A stretch of DNA of 64,000 bases from Pseudomonas sp. TH41 (GCF_016650695.1 NZ_JAEKFH010000003.1:2500001-2564000); one strand, 5' to 3'; positions 46,053-56,598 are shown, counted from the first letter of the stretch. Notes: generated by a model from the letters alone, not told the origin. Made by a program: numbers and translations.

Positions 46053-47813
46053 ATGTCTGCTGGTTGGCTGCGCGCCTGTGCGCTGGTGATGTTAGGGCTG
46101 TTCAGCGTGTCTGCGCTGGCCAAGGATAAAACTGCGATCGTGATCGGCGGCGGGCTGTCTGGCCTGACTGCTGCTTATGAGCTGCAGAACAAAGGCTGGC
46201 AGGTCACCCTGCTGGAAGCCAAACCGAGCATGGGTGGTCGCTCCGGCATGGCCACCAGTGAGTGGATCGGCAACGATAAGACTCAACCGGTGCTGAACAA
46301 GTACGTCTCGACGTTCAAGCTGAGCACTACGCCAGCCCCTGAATTCGTACGGACCCCGAGCTACCTGATCGATGGCGAGTACTTCACCGCCGCCGATCTG
46401 GCGACCAAGCAACCGGCCACGGCCGACGCGCTCAAGCGCTACGAAAAGACCCTGGATGATCTGGCGCGCTCGATCGACGATCCGCAGAACCCGGCCGCCA
46501 ATAGCACGCTGTTCGCCCTGGACCAGGTCACTGTGTCCAGCTGGCTTGATCGTCTGAACCTGCCAGCGACGGCCCGTCAGCTGGTGAATCAGCAAATTCG
46601 TACCCGTTATGACGAACCTTCGCGCCTGTCGCTGCTGTACTTCGCACAGCAGAGCCGTGTTTATCGTGGCGTCTCTGACCGTGACCTGCGCGCTTCGCGT
46701 CTGCTCGGTGGCAGCCCGGTGTTGGCCCAAGCCTTCGTTAAACAGCTGAAAACCATCAAGACCAACGCCCCGGTTTCGTCCATTACTCAGGACAAGGACG
46801 GCGTGACCGTCAAAGTCGGTAGCGTTGGCTATCAGGCTGACTATGTCGTCGTGGCCGTGCCTTTGCGCGCATTGAGCAAGATCCAGATGACCCCGTCGCT
46901 GGATGCCCAGCACATGGGCGCCATCAAAGGCACCAACTACGGTTGGCGCGACCAGATCATGCTGAAGTTCAAAACGCCCGTGTGGGAAAGCAAGGCACGG
47001 ATGACCGGCGAGATCTACAGCAACGCCGGTCTCGGCATGTTGTGGGTTGAGCCAGCCTTGAAAGGCGGCGCCAACGTGGTGATCAACCTGTCCGGCGATA
47101 ATGCCCGGGTGATGCAGGCCTTCGGCGACAAGCAGCTGGTCGATCAGGTGTTGATCCGCCTGCACACGTTTTATCCACAGGCTCGCGGTGCGTTCACCGG
47201 TTATGAAATCCGCCGCTACAGCACCGACCCTTCGATGGGCGGCGCTTACCTGGCCTTTGGCCCGGGGCAGATCAGCAAGTACTGGCGCTTGTGGGAACGC
47301 CCACTGCAACGTGTAACCTTTGCTGGCGAACACACCGACACCTTGTACCCTGGCACCCTCGAAGGCGCTCTGCGCACCGGTCAACGTGCGGCCAGTCAGG
47401 TTGAAGACCTGGCGGCAGGCAAGTCGTTTGAACCGGCGAAGGTTGTTCCGGCAGCGACCGTTGCGGCGGCGGGCGCAGTGGCAGCGAAGAAAGGTAATTT
47501 CTTCAGCAACCTGTTCAGCGGCTCGGATGACGATAAGAAACCGGAACCGGTCAAGGCGCCTGAACCAGTAGCTCCGGCCCCTGCACCAGCACCGGCTCCG
47601 ACACCTGCACCCGCGCCGGTCGAAGCTCCAATGCCTGCTGAGCCGGTGAAAGCCGAGCCAGCTAAAAAGTCCACGGCCAAAGCTGCGGCGAAGAAACCGG
47701 CAGCCAAGACCGAGGCGAAAAAAGCCCCGGCCAAGGCTCCGGCGAAAAAGGCTGAACCGGCGAAGAAACCAGCAGCCAAACCGGCGGCGACCACTGAGAC
47801 CACTGCTCAGTAA
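46053..47813 (+). CDS. Exported flavin amine oxidase family protein with Lys/Ala/Pro-rich tail
   Basis: A 586-residue protein. A signal peptide (about 1-23, ending SALA) is followed by an FAD-binding motif AIVIGGGLSGLTAAYEL (GGGLSG at 32-37) and the amine-oxidase features LEAKPSMGGRSG and FAGEHTDTLYPGTLEGAL. Residues from about 475 form a low-complexity tail of Pro/Ala/Glu then repeated AAKKPAAK-like units, similar to histone H1-like proteins such as AlgP. The catalytic part fits a flavin monoamine oxidase. The tail is unusual for an exported oxidase and may bind a polyanion; that is inference. Confidence 0.85.
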   Translation: MSAGWLRACALVMLGLFSVSALAKDKTAIVIGGGLSGLTAAYELQNKGWQVTLLEAKPSMGGRSGMATSEWIGNDKTQPVLNKYVSTFKLSTTPAPEFVRTPSYLIDGEYFTAADLATKQPATADALKRYEKTLDDLARSIDDPQNPAANSTLFALDQVTVSSWLDRLNLPATARQLVNQQIRTRYDEPSRLSLLYFAQQSRVYRGVSDRDLRASRLLGGSPVLAQAFVKQLKTIKTNAPVSSITQDKDGVTVKVGSVGYQADYVVVAVPLRALSKIQMTPSLDAQHMGAIKGTNYGWRDQIMLKFKTPVWESKARMTGEIYSNAGLGMLWVEPALKGGANVVINLSGDNARVMQAFGDKQLVDQVLIRLHTFYPQARGAFTGYEIRRYSTDPSMGGAYLAFGPGQISKYWRLWERPLQRVTFAGEHTDTLYPGTLEGALRTGQRAASQVEDLAAGKSFEPAKVVPAATVAAAGAVAAKKGNFFSNLFSGSDDDKKPEPVKAPEPVAPAPAPAPAPTPAPAPVEAPMPAEPVKAEPAKKSTAKAAAKKPAAKTEAKKAPAKAPAKKAEPAKKPAAKPAATTETTAQ

Positions 47814-47830
47814 CGTTCAGGCGTAAAAAA

Positions 47831-47858
47831 GCGCGGCCCAAGGGCCGCGCTTTTTTTT
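47831..47858 (+). terminator. Rho-independent terminator after the amine oxidase gene
   Basis: Stem GCGCGGCCC (47831-47839) / GGGCCGCGC (47842-47850) with a two-base loop and eight T residues, 18 bases after the stop codon. Its right half is repeated at 49006-49026. Confidence 0.92.
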
Positions 47859-47860
47859 GC
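47839..47860. repeat. Direct repeat, left copy (terminator right half)
   Basis: CAAGGGCCGCGC, a run of eight T, then GC. The right copy is at 49006-49026 with seven T. Between them lie the AT-rich lipoprotein and lectin genes. Confidence 0.75.
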
Positions 47861-48038
47861 TCATTTATCAAGCATGAGACATCTCGGCTTTGCCTGTGCG
47901 CATTGGGCTCGTGCAATCCACAATATCGGTCCTACACGCTTCAGCGATATATCAGAGGCTTCCCACAAAGTAATCGGAAAGAAACGATATATGACGGCTG
48001 ACTTAAAATTCTATGCTCTTCAAAAAATTGGAGGGCGT

Positions 48039-48200
48039 ATGAAAGCATTAGCAGCAATAGTTGTATTGATAGCACTTTCTGGTTGTGAAAATGGCCATTT
48101 TTTTCCTAAAGGATATAACCAAGAGCTGGCCTATAAATGCGATATAGATCCGTACAGTCCCGATTGCTTACAGCCGCCTCCAGTATTCAAAGGTCCTTAG
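48039..48200 (+). CDS. Small predicted lipoprotein, AT-rich
   Basis: A 53-residue protein with signal sequence and lipobox LSGC (C16), giving a mature lipoprotein of about 38 residues with two more cysteines (C34, C43) and a Pro-rich end. The ATG at 48039 follows GGAGGGCG, a strong ribosome site. Codon use and base content (much A/T) differ from the neighbours, suggesting acquisition. No family is recognised. Confidence 0.65.
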   Translation: MKALAAIVVLIALSGCENGHFFPKGYNQELAYKCDIDPYSPDCLQPPPVFKGP

Positions 48201-48222
48201 ATGACTAAGGCATATATCATAA

Positions 48223-48735
48223 TTAGAGTGGGCCTAATGAGAACTTCCATTCATGAATCTTTGTGCCCGTCGGTAGCACTTTGACAAAATGTTCGCTTGG
48301 CTTTGGAATACGACCAGGGACGAATCCAAAGCGAGCCCAGCACAGATTTCCCGTGCGCTGATCGTAAATGACCAAATTCCCATCATCTTGAATAACCATA
48401 CATGTGTTGTACCAAAGCGACTTATCAATGCTATGAGTGCTTTCAGCGATCCATAAACGCCTTCTGGACGGATCATAAAGAAAGCCATTATTGCTTATCG
48501 AAAATTTCAGAGGTTCACGCATTTTTTTCTGATACAAGGTTCTGCTATAAATCTGATTGCCATCTGCAATCCAGACTACAGCCTCCCCATCCTTGATGAC
48601 CAAATTTCCATCAGCTTGCAATACCAATCGAAATCGCCCGTTCACGGACGTAAGGTAGTGCCCCGGCGACATCGTTTGATTGGGAGGCAGCACCGGCGTG
48701 CCACTTGCTTGAAACGGGGTATATGTAATAGCCAT
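48223..48735 (-). CDS. B-type (monocot mannose-binding) lectin domain protein
   Basis: A 170-residue protein containing one bulb-type lectin domain over about residues 10-125. Two sugar-site motifs QxDxNxVxY appear: QADGNLVIK (last Y replaced by K) and QDDGNLVIY (complete); a third, middle site is degenerate (SISNNGFLYD). The C-terminal about 45 residues are outside the domain. LlpA-type lectin bacteriocins (putidacin) have two such domains and about 270 residues, so this is a single-domain relative of uncertain role. No signal peptide is seen. The ATG at 48735 follows AAGGTG; a start at 48774 lacks such a site. It is AT-rich compared with the flanks. Confidence 0.8.
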   Translation of the reverse strand: MAITYTPFQASGTPVLPPNQTMSPGHYLTSVNGRFRLVLQADGNLVIKDGEAVVWIADGNQIYSRTLYQKKMREPLKFSISNNGFLYDPSRRRLWIAESTHSIDKSLWYNTCMVIQDDGNLVIYDQRTGNLCWARFGFVPGRIPKPSEHFVKVLPTGTKIHEWKFSLGPL

Positions 48736-48849
48736 GTATTTTTCACCTTGACCAATGAGTTGTTGAGCGCTCATTCAATCAAGTTCAAATACGGAAATGG
48801 CCGTACATATGTATTACATGGCATAAATATTGGCGAAACACGCTCTTGG

Positions 48850-48978
48850 TAGCAGCTGGCGAAGCCTGCGTTCGGCTGCGCAGCAGTCGTAAAACCTGTG
48901 CGCGCGGTCTTCCTGAAACACCACATCGCCTGATTTCACGACTGCTGCGCAGCCGAACGCAGGCTTCGCCAGCTGCTA
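48850..48978. repeat. Inverted-repeat element with 41-bp perfect arms
   Basis: Left arm 48850-48890 (TAGCAGCTGGCGAAGCCTGC onward) and right arm 48938-48978 are exact complements. The inner part TTCGGCTGCGCAGCAGTCGT is shared with the family C element at 29068, although the outer parts are unrelated. Confidence 0.9.
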
Positions 48979-49005
48979 CAGATCGCGTTTGGCTTAACTG
49001 ACAGG

Positions 49006-49026
49006 CAAGGGCCGCGCTTTTTTTGC
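49006..49026. repeat. Direct repeat, right copy (orphan terminator half)
   Basis: CAAGGGCCGCGC, seven T, then GC; lacks the complementary left stem that makes the first copy a terminator. It marks the right edge of the lipoprotein/lectin islet. Confidence 0.7.
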
Positions 49027-49245
49027 CTAGAGAAAAACCTGAGCAGAAAATCGAATAAACCTTTTGATACAGGTGTTCTTTGGTTTGTATTCACTTTTTT
49101 TCACAATTTGGCGCCTTTAATCTTTCCTTAACTCAGCCATTTCAGACTCTTGATCGTATTTCTCGATATTTCAAAGCGAAATTTTCCGCTTTAAATCGAT
49201 AGATAAGTCGATAGTCTTGGGCCAGCACTCACAGGGATCTAGGCA
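49027..49245. other. AT-rich upstream region of the cytochrome b561 gene
   Basis: About 219 bases, rich in A/T, without a gene. It should hold the promoter for the cytochrome b561-YceI pair. Several T-runs and an AAATCGATAGATAAGTCGAT repeat (CGATA...TCGAT) are visible; no regulator site is recognised. Confidence 0.4.
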
Positions 49246-49797
49246 ATGCAGCTACGTAACTCTACTTCACGCTACGGCTGGGTCAGCATCTTCCTGCACT
49301 GGGGTGTGGCGCTAGCCGTATTCGGCTTGTTCGCTCTTGGCTTGTGGATGGTTGATCTGGGTTACTACGACCCTTGGCGTAAAGCCGGGCCGGATATCCA
49401 CAAGAGCATCGGGTTGATATTGCTGGCGTTCATGGTGTTGCGTGTGTTGTGGCGCTTCATCAGTCCACCGCCGCCGACACTGCAAAGCTACAGCCGCCTG
49501 ACGCGCCTCGGCGCCAAGTTCGGCCATGGTTTTCTTTATCTCAATCTGTTTGCTGTGATGATTGCCGGTTACCTGATTTCCACCGCAGAAGGCGTCGGGA
49601 TTCCGGTGTTTGACTGGTTTGAAGTGCCTGCGCTGGTTTCCGGACTACCGGACCAGGCAGATACCGCCGGTGCGATTCATCTCTACCTGGCGTGGGTACT
49701 GGTCATTTTTTCCGGTCTCCATGCGTTGGCAGCATTGAAGCACCACTTTATCGATCGTGATGTGACTCTGACACGAATGCTGGGTCGCAAAGCCTGA
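49246..49797 (+). CDS. Cytochrome b561 family protein
   Basis: A 183-residue four-helix membrane cytochrome (YodB/CybB-like). Heme-ligand histidines lie in [22 protein letters not shown] and near the end in [24 protein letters not shown]. It probably moves electrons between the quinone pool and a periplasmic partner. It is followed after 32 bases by a YceI gene, a pairing common in Proteobacteria. Confidence 0.93.
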   Translation: MQLRNSTSRYGWVSIFLHWGVALAVFGLFALGLWMVDLGYYDPWRKAGPDIHKSIGLILLAFMVLRVLWRFISPPPPTLQSYSRLTRLGAKFGHGFLYLNLFAVMIAGYLISTAEGVGIPVFDWFEVPALVSGLPDQADTAGAIHLYLAWVLVIFSGLHALAALKHHFIDRDVTLTRMLGRKA

Positions 49798-49829
49798 CGT
49801 TCAATTTTGACTCCCAAGGAATACAAAGC

Positions 49830-50423
49830 ATGTTGAAAAAGACTCTCGCCGCTCTGGCAATCGGTTCCGCCCTGTTGTCCGCCAATGTAATGGCCGCTGA
49901 CTACGTCGTTGACAAGACTGGCCAGCACGCCTTCGTCAACTTCAAGATCAGCCACCTGGGTTACAGCTACATCACCGGTACCTTCAAGGACATCGACGGC
50001 AAGTTCAGCTTTGACGCTGCCAAGCCCGAAGACAGCAAGATCGAGTTCAATGTGCACACCGCCAGCGTGTTCACCAACAACGCTGAGCGCGACAAGCACA
50101 TCTCCAGCAAAGACTTCCTGGACGTGAGCAAATTCGCCGACGCCAAGTTCGTCTCCACCAGCGTCAAATCCACCGGCAAAAACGCCGCTGGCAAAGACAC
50201 TGCCGACGTGACCGGCGACCTGACTATCCACGGCGTGACCAAGCCTGTCGTGGTCAAGGCCACTTTCCTGGGTGAAGGCAAGGATCCATGGGGCGGCTAC
50301 CGTGCCGGCTTCGAGGGCACTACCAGCATCAAGCGTTCTGACTTCGGCACGATGATGGACCTGGGACCACAGTCCGACGCTGTTGATCTGTACGTTACGT
50401 TTGAAGGTGTCAAAGCGAAGTAA
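49830..50423 (+). CDS. YceI family periplasmic lipid-binding protein
   Basis: A 197-residue protein with a 22-residue signal peptide (ending VMA, then ADYVVD) and a YceI beta-barrel domain that binds polyisoprenoid-type lipids in known members. Blocks [18 protein letters not shown] and [14 protein letters not shown] are typical. It is cotranscribed with cytochrome b561 and ends in the terminator at 50520. Confidence 0.94.
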   Translation: MLKKTLAALAIGSALLSANVMAADYVVDKTGQHAFVNFKISHLGYSYITGTFKDIDGKFSFDAAKPEDSKIEFNVHTASVFTNNAERDKHISSKDFLDVSKFADAKFVSTSVKSTGKNAAGKDTADVTGDLTIHGVTKPVVVKATFLGEGKDPWGGYRAGFEGTTSIKRSDFGTMMDLGPQSDAVDLYVTFEGVKAK

Positions 50424-50434
50424 TGCTGAGACCG

Positions 50435-50499
50435 TAGGAGCTGCCGCAGGCTGCGATCTTTTAAGATCAAAAGATCGCAGGCTTCGCCAGCTCCTACAA
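50435..50499. repeat. REPIN, family B, short
   Basis: GTAGGAGCTGCCGCAGGCTG faces its complement with TTAAG at the centre, 12 bases after the yceI stop. Confidence 0.88.
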
Positions 50500-50519
50500 A
50501 AGCTTTTCGCAGCGCACAT

Positions 50520-50556
50520 AAACGCCCCAGACTTCACGGTCGGGGGCGTTTTTTTT
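50520..50556 (+). terminator. Rho-independent terminator of the yceI transcript
   Basis: AACGCCCC (50521-50528) pairs with GGGGGCGTT followed by eight T residues; the loop is about 13 bases. Confidence 0.85.
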
Positions 50557-50574
50557 GTCAGACAAAATTACCGT

Positions 50575-50674
50575 TGTAGGAGCGAGCTCGCTCGCGATGG
50601 ACGTTAACGATAACGCGCGTTTTCTGGATAAACGCGTTGCCCTCTGGTTTTTCGCGAGCAAGCTCGCTCCTACA
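50575..50674. repeat. REPIN, family A, 100 bp
   Basis: TGTAGGAGCGAGCTCGCTCGC left arm, GCGAGCAAGCTCGCTCCTACA right arm, spacer GACGTTAACGATAACGCG. Between the yceI terminator and the rhlE terminator. Confidence 0.93.
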
Positions 50675-50690
50675 GGATTTTTTGTCGGCC

Positions 50691-50736
50691 ATAAAAAATG
50701 CCCCTGATCTCGCGACCAGGGGCATTTTTTATGGCT
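50691..50736 (-). terminator. Two-way terminator downstream of rhlE
   Basis: A perfect 18-bp inverted repeat CCATAAAAAATGCCCCTG / CAGGGGCATTTTTTATGG with a 10-base loop; A-run and T-run on either side allow termination in both directions. It lies 8 bases beyond the rhlE stop. Confidence 0.92.
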
Positions 50737-50744
50737 CGAAAAAC

Positions 50745-52619
50745 TCAGCGATTGCGTGTCAGCAGCGCTGGTTTTTCGCCGCGAGGACGGCCTGGCAGTT
50801 GATCAAGTTGCTCGGGAGTCGGGAAACGGTCGGTTTTCGACTCCTTGTGAATGATCTTCGGTGCCGGACCGCGCGGGTTCTGCACGGCCGGTTCCGAACG
50901 CGGCTGATCATCACGTGCCGGGCGACGGTTGCGGCCTTCTTCGCGACGGGCCTGACCGTCACGAGGAGCACCGTTACGTGGGCCGCTACGTTTGGCTGGC
51001 GGAGTGCCGGTGGTGGCGCCATCGCTGCTGCGGGGACCGCTTTGGCGACCCTGTGGCTTGCCGCCGGTGCGCGGAGCACCTGCGCCGGTTGCCGTGCCTT
51101 GTGCCGGAGCACCCGGACGGCGACCACGGCCTTGAGCAGGTTTGGCCTGCGGCACGTAGTCGACGCGGTTGCCGAAGTTATCGATGTCGTCGTCCAGGAA
51201 CTCGTCCGGGGCACGATCAGCGGCCGCGCGTGGCGCCGGACGCTGTTGTTCGCGGGCCGGAGTGCCTTCGCGTGGTTTTTGCTCACGTGCCGGGCGCTCG
51301 CCGCGGCCAGTGGCTGCAGGTTTTTCCTTGCCGCCTTTGTCTTTGCCTTTGTCCTTGCGACCGCCGCCACCGCCGCTGCCGTTCGGACCGTCGCCGCGCG
51401 GGCCGCGTGGGTTGCGCGGGTTACGCACATCCGGACGCTCGCGAACTTCAGGTTTCTCGGCTTCCACAGCGCTGGAATCGAAGCCCATCAGGTTGCCGTC
51501 GGCAATCTTCTGTTTGGTCATGCGCTCGATGCTTTTCAGCAGCTTTTCTTCGTCCGGAGCCACCAGCGAGATCGCCTCGCCCGAACGACCGGCACGGCCA
51601 GTACGGCCGATACGGTGAACATAGTCTTCGTCGACGTTCGGCAGCTCGAAGTTGACCACGTGTGGCAACTGGTCGATGTCGAGGCCGCGAGCGGCGATGT
51701 CGGTGGCCACCAGAATGCGCACTTCACCGGCCTTGAAATCGGCCAGGGCTTTGGTGCGGGCGTTCTGGCTCTTGTTGCCATGGATCGCGACGGCGCTGAG
51801 GCCGTGTTTGTCCAGGTACTCGGCCAGGCGGTTGGCGCCATGCTTGGTGCGGGTGAACACCAGCACCTGTTCCCAGGCGCCAGCGGTGATCAGGTGCGCC
51901 AGCAACGAACGTTTGTGGTTCGCTGGCAGGCGGAAGACGCGCTGTTCGATACGCTCGACCGTGGTGTTCGGCGGCGTGACTTCGATGCGTTCCGGGTTGT
52001 GCAGCAGCTTGCCGGCGAGGTCGGTGATGTCTTTGGAGAAGGTCGCCGAGAACAGCAGGTTCTGACGTTTGCTCGGCAGGCGAGCCAAGACCTTCTTCAC
52101 GTCATGGACAAAGCCCATGTCGAGCATGCGGTCGGCTTCGTCCAGCACGAGGATTTCCACGTGAGACAGGTCGACGCTGCCTTGGCCGGCGAGGTCGAGC
52201 AGGCGGCCCGGGCAGGCCACCAGCACGTCGACACCACGGGACATGGCCTGAACCTGCGGGTTCATGCCAACGCCACCGAAGATGCAGGCGCTGACGAACT
52301 TCAGGTCACGGGCATAGACCTTGAAGCTCTCGTGCACTTGAGCGGCGAGTTCGCGAGTAGGGGTCAGGACCAGTACGCGCGGTTGGCGCGGGCCGTGACG
52401 CTGGGATTTGTCCGGGTGACCGTTAGGGAACAACCGTTCCAGGATCGGAAGGGCGAAGCCGCCGGTTTTACCAGTACCTGTCTGAGCCGCAACCATCAGG
52501 TCGCGACCTTGCAACACGGCGGGAATAGCCCGCTGTTGCACCGGAGTAGGCTCGGTATAGCCCGCTGCCTCGATGGCGCGGACTAAAGCCTCGGAGAGAC
52601 CGAGGGAAGCAAAGGACAT
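50745..52619 (-). CDS. rhlE: ATP-dependent RNA helicase RhlE
   Basis: A 624-residue DEAD-box helicase. In order: Q motif (FASLGL...[10 protein letters not shown]), Walker [10 protein letters not shown] (K51), [13 protein letters not shown] in [16 protein letters not shown] in LFSATF, and [13 protein letters not shown]. After about residue 390 a long Pro/Arg/Gly/Lys-rich tail follows, typical of Pseudomonas RhlE and involved in RNA binding or protein interactions. The start [15 protein letters not shown] at 52619 is chosen. The 5' leader up to a TATACT-like box near 52828-52833 would be about 200 bases. Confidence 0.95.
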   Translation of the reverse strand: MSFASLGLSEALVRAIEAAGYTEPTPVQQRAIPAVLQGRDLMVAAQTGTGKTGGFALPILERLFPNGHPDKSQRHGPRQPRVLVLTPTRELAAQVHESFKVYARDLKFVSACIFGGVGMNPQVQAMSRGVDVLVACPGRLLDLAGQGSVDLSHVEILVLDEADRMLDMGFVHDVKKVLARLPSKRQNLLFSATFSKDITDLAGKLLHNPERIEVTPPNTTVERIEQRVFRLPANHKRSLLAHLITAGAWEQVLVFTRTKHGANRLAEYLDKHGLSAVAIHGNKSQNARTKALADFKAGEVRILVATDIAARGLDIDQLPHVVNFELPNVDEDYVHRIGRTGRAGRSGEAISLVAPDEEKLLKSIERMTKQKIADGNLMGFDSSAVEAEKPEVRERPDVRNPRNPRGPRGDGPNGSGGGGGRKDKGKDKGGKEKPAATGRGERPAREQKPREGTPAREQQRPAPRAAADRAPDEFLDDDIDNFGNRVDYVPQAKPAQGRGRRPGAPAQGTATGAGAPRTGGKPQGRQSGPRSSDGATTGTPPAKRSGPRNGAPRDGQARREEGRNRRPARDDQPRSEPAVQNPRGPAPKIIHKESKTDRFPTPEQLDQLPGRPRGEKPALLTRNR

Positions 52620-52841
52620 GAGTAATCCTGTTCTAGTTAGGGCTTGGCCCAATGGGAGTCTTGCCTGGCGCGAATAGCGTTTAAGAGGACGCAATCCCGT
52701 CCGGTCCTGCTGGGCCTCGAAGGCTCATCTGGAGTGCTCGCGCGGGCTGAAAAGCTGCGCTGTAGCGGTGTCGAGATGCCTTGAACGAGTCCGAGCGTCC
52801 GGGCGTGAGCCTGGCGGGAAGGCCGGAGTATAACAGAGCAA

Positions 52842-53657
52842 TCACTGCGCGCTGCTTTCATGCTGCTCAACGGTTTTTCCACTGGCGGTGGCGGCCGTTG
52901 CGGATTTCACCTCGGTCGCCGGCTCGGCGCCGTAACGCGCGCTCAGTTCGGCGTAGGCAGGCTCGCGCTTGAAGCGTTTGAGTTCAGCGCCGAAACGCTG
53001 CACCAGCAAGTCCATCCCCGCATTGCGGCGCACCGCGAGAAACTGGCTCTGGTGGCTGATGACGGTGGGGTTCTCGGTAATCTTGTCGCGGATGCCCAGT
53101 TCGTCGATCAAGTGCTGGCCGACCCTGCGATCTGTGATCAACAGGTCGATCCGCCCACGCAACAGTTTGCCGAAGTTGGCTTCATGGGTCGGCGCGGGTT
53201 CACGGGTGAACAGCGTCGATTCACGAAAGTCCGGGCTATACAGATAGCCTGGGGACGTGCCGATGGTCAGCCCTTTGAGGTCGGCCAGGGTGCGAAAAGG
53301 GTGGGGGCGCTCATTGGCGTAGAACATCACGAACTCCACTTCCGAGAGTGGCTCGCCGGGGTAGAGCAAGGTGGCGTCGCGCTCATCGCTGTGGAAGATA
53401 TCCAGCGCGCCATCTGCCTGGCCTGTTTCGAGCATCGATAGGCAGCGTTTCCACGGCAGGAACTGCCATTCGACTTCGATACCCAAGCGTTGGAAGACGA
53501 TAGCTGTGGTTTCGTAGTCCAACCCCAGGAATTTGCCGTTTTCCTCGTACACGTAGGGCGCCCATGGCTCGGTGACAATACGCAGCTTCTCGCCCCGAGC
53601 GACGAAGCTCAGGCAAGTGAAAAGAAACACGGTCAGTATCTGCGCGATCAAAGGCAT
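52842..53657 (-). CDS. Type-3 periplasmic solute-binding protein
   Basis: A 271-residue protein of the SBP_bac_3 family with a signal peptide of about 22 residues (ending SFVARG). Mature start EKLRIVTEPWAPYVYEENGKFLGLDYE is typical of a binding protein for amino-acid-like ligands. No transporter genes are adjacent, and the low-complexity end (SATAATASGKTVEQHESS) is poorly conserved. The ligand is unknown. Confidence 0.85.
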   Translation of the reverse strand: MPLIAQILTVFLFTCLSFVARGEKLRIVTEPWAPYVYEENGKFLGLDYETTAIVFQRLGIEVEWQFLPWKRCLSMLETGQADGALDIFHSDERDATLLYPGEPLSEVEFVMFYANERPHPFRTLADLKGLTIGTSPGYLYSPDFRESTLFTREPAPTHEANFGKLLRGRIDLLITDRRVGQHLIDELGIRDKITENPTVISHQSQFLAVRRNAGMDLLVQRFGAELKRFKREPAYAELSARYGAEPATEVKSATAATASGKTVEQHESSAQ

Positions 53658-53753
53658 GGCTTGAGATTACGACGAGAAACCGGAAAGAGCCAGAAACGGG
53701 ATCCAGAAGCTCTATCTCCGTGTGTTGCATCACAATAAACGCGCATTAAACGC

Positions 53754-53829
53754 AAAAGATCGCCGCCTTCGGCAGCTCCTACAGGGAATGCACATTCCAA
53801 TGTAGGAGCTGCCGAAGGCGGCGATCTTT
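53754..53829. repeat. REPIN, family B
   Basis: AAAAGATCGCCGCCTTCGGC faces its complement (GCCGAAGGCGGCGATCTTTT) across TGCACATTCCAATG-type centre; between metF and the divergent-side binding protein start. Confidence 0.9.
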
Positions 53830-53843
53830 TGATCTTGCTTTGC

Positions 53844-54689
53844 TTAACGCGGCAACTTCAGATTGTTCCACACGGCCAGGCTCGCTTCCGCCTGATTCAA
53901 CGTGTAGAAGTGCAGCCCTGGAGCACCACCCTGCAGCAGGCGATCGCACATCTCGGTGATGACTTGCTCACCAAAGCCTTGGATGCTCTGGGTGTCGTCG
54001 CCGTAGGCTTCCAGCTGCTTGCGGATCCAGCGCGGGATTTCCGCACCGCAGGCGTCGGAGAAGCGCGCGAGCTTGCTGTAGTTGGTGATCGGCATGATCC
54101 CCGGCACGATCGGGATGTTCACGCCCATCGCCCGTACCCGCTCGACGAAGTAGAAGTAGCTGTCGGCGTTGAAGAAGTACTGGGTGATCGCACTGTCGGC
54201 TCCGGCGTTGGCCTTGCGCACGAAGTTGGCGATATCGTCTTCGAAATTGCGCGCTTGCGGATGCATTTCCGGGTAAGCCGCCACTTCAATGTGGAAATGA
54301 TCGCCGGTCTCTTCACGAATGAATTCAACCAGGTCATTGGCGTGGCGCATTTCGCCGCTGGCCATGCCCATGCCTGACGGCAGGTCACCGCGCAGGGCAA
54401 CGATACGCTTGATGCCGGCCGCTTTGTATTGAGCCAGCAGGCCGCGCAAGTCGTCCTTGCTGTCGCCTACGCAAGACAGATGCGGAGCGGCAGGAATTTT
54501 GACTTCGCTTTCGAGCTGCAGCACGGTGTTGAGGGTGCGATCACGGGTCGAACCGCCAGCGCCATAGGTGCAGGAGAAGAAATCGGGATTATACGTCGCC
54601 AGCTGACGGGCAGTGGCGAGCAGTTTTTCATGCCCAGCGTCGGTCTTCGTAGGGAAGAACTCGAAACTGTAGCGACGGTCTTGGGACAT
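53844..54689 (-). CDS. metF: 5,10-methylenetetrahydrofolate reductase MetF
   Basis: A 281-residue FAD-containing TIM-barrel enzyme making 5-methyl-THF for methionine synthesis. Start MSQDRRYSFEFFPTKTD at 54689; the longer frame has no family support. Blocks CTYGAGGSTRDRT, VALRGDLPSG and QYFFNADSYFYF are typical. It follows ahcY on the same strand with a REPIN between, so both serve the methyl cycle. Confidence 0.96.
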   Translation of the reverse strand: MSQDRRYSFEFFPTKTDAGHEKLLATARQLATYNPDFFSCTYGAGGSTRDRTLNTVLQLESEVKIPAAPHLSCVGDSKDDLRGLLAQYKAAGIKRIVALRGDLPSGMGMASGEMRHANDLVEFIREETGDHFHIEVAAYPEMHPQARNFEDDIANFVRKANAGADSAITQYFFNADSYFYFVERVRAMGVNIPIVPGIMPITNYSKLARFSDACGAEIPRWIRKQLEAYGDDTQSIQGFGEQVITEMCDRLLQGGAPGLHFYTLNQAEASLAVWNNLKLPR

Positions 54690-54747
54690 GGTCATATCCT
54701 TGAAAACACGAAAACCGGCAGGGCCGGCCAAACCGCCAATCTCCCTG

Positions 54748-54847
54748 TGTAGGAGCGAGCTTGCTCGCGATGGACGTCAACGATAACGCGTGTTTACTGC
54801 TGAAACGCGTTGCCCTGACGTTTTTCGCGAGCAAGCTCGCTCCTACA
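54748..54847. repeat. REPIN, family A, 100 bp
   Basis: Near-identical to the copy at 61778 (spacer GACGTCAACGATAACGCGTG in both). Between ahcY and metF. Confidence 0.95.
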
Positions 54848-54865
54848 TTAAGGAGAGCCGGCCTA

Positions 54866-56438
<1,573 letters not shown>

Positions 56439-56450
56439 GAAACGGGGGCG

Positions 56451-56479
56451 ATTATAGCGGGCTATGCTGATCTTCCAAA
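56451..56479 (-). promoter_or_regulatory. Sigma-70 promoter of ahcY
   Basis: On the minus strand TTTGGA (56479-56474), a 17-base spacer and a perfect TATAAT (56456-56451). Predicted start of transcription is near 56444, so the leader carries the inverted repeat and the riboswitch. Confidence 0.65.
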
Positions 56480-56598
56480 GCCTTTCTGCAGGTCAATGTC
56501 TGAACGGTAATCGAGTCCATAGTCGATGCTAGATAGAGCTCTGGGTCGGGCTCTGCCATGATGCCCACGATCATTCGGCAAGACGCTCAGGAGTGAAT

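Noticed and set aside
50637..52586. 649-codon open frame opposite rhlE
   Set aside because: It runs through a REPIN and a terminator and is antisense to a complete DEAD-box helicase; Ala/Arg-rich composition reflects GC-rich codon bias only.
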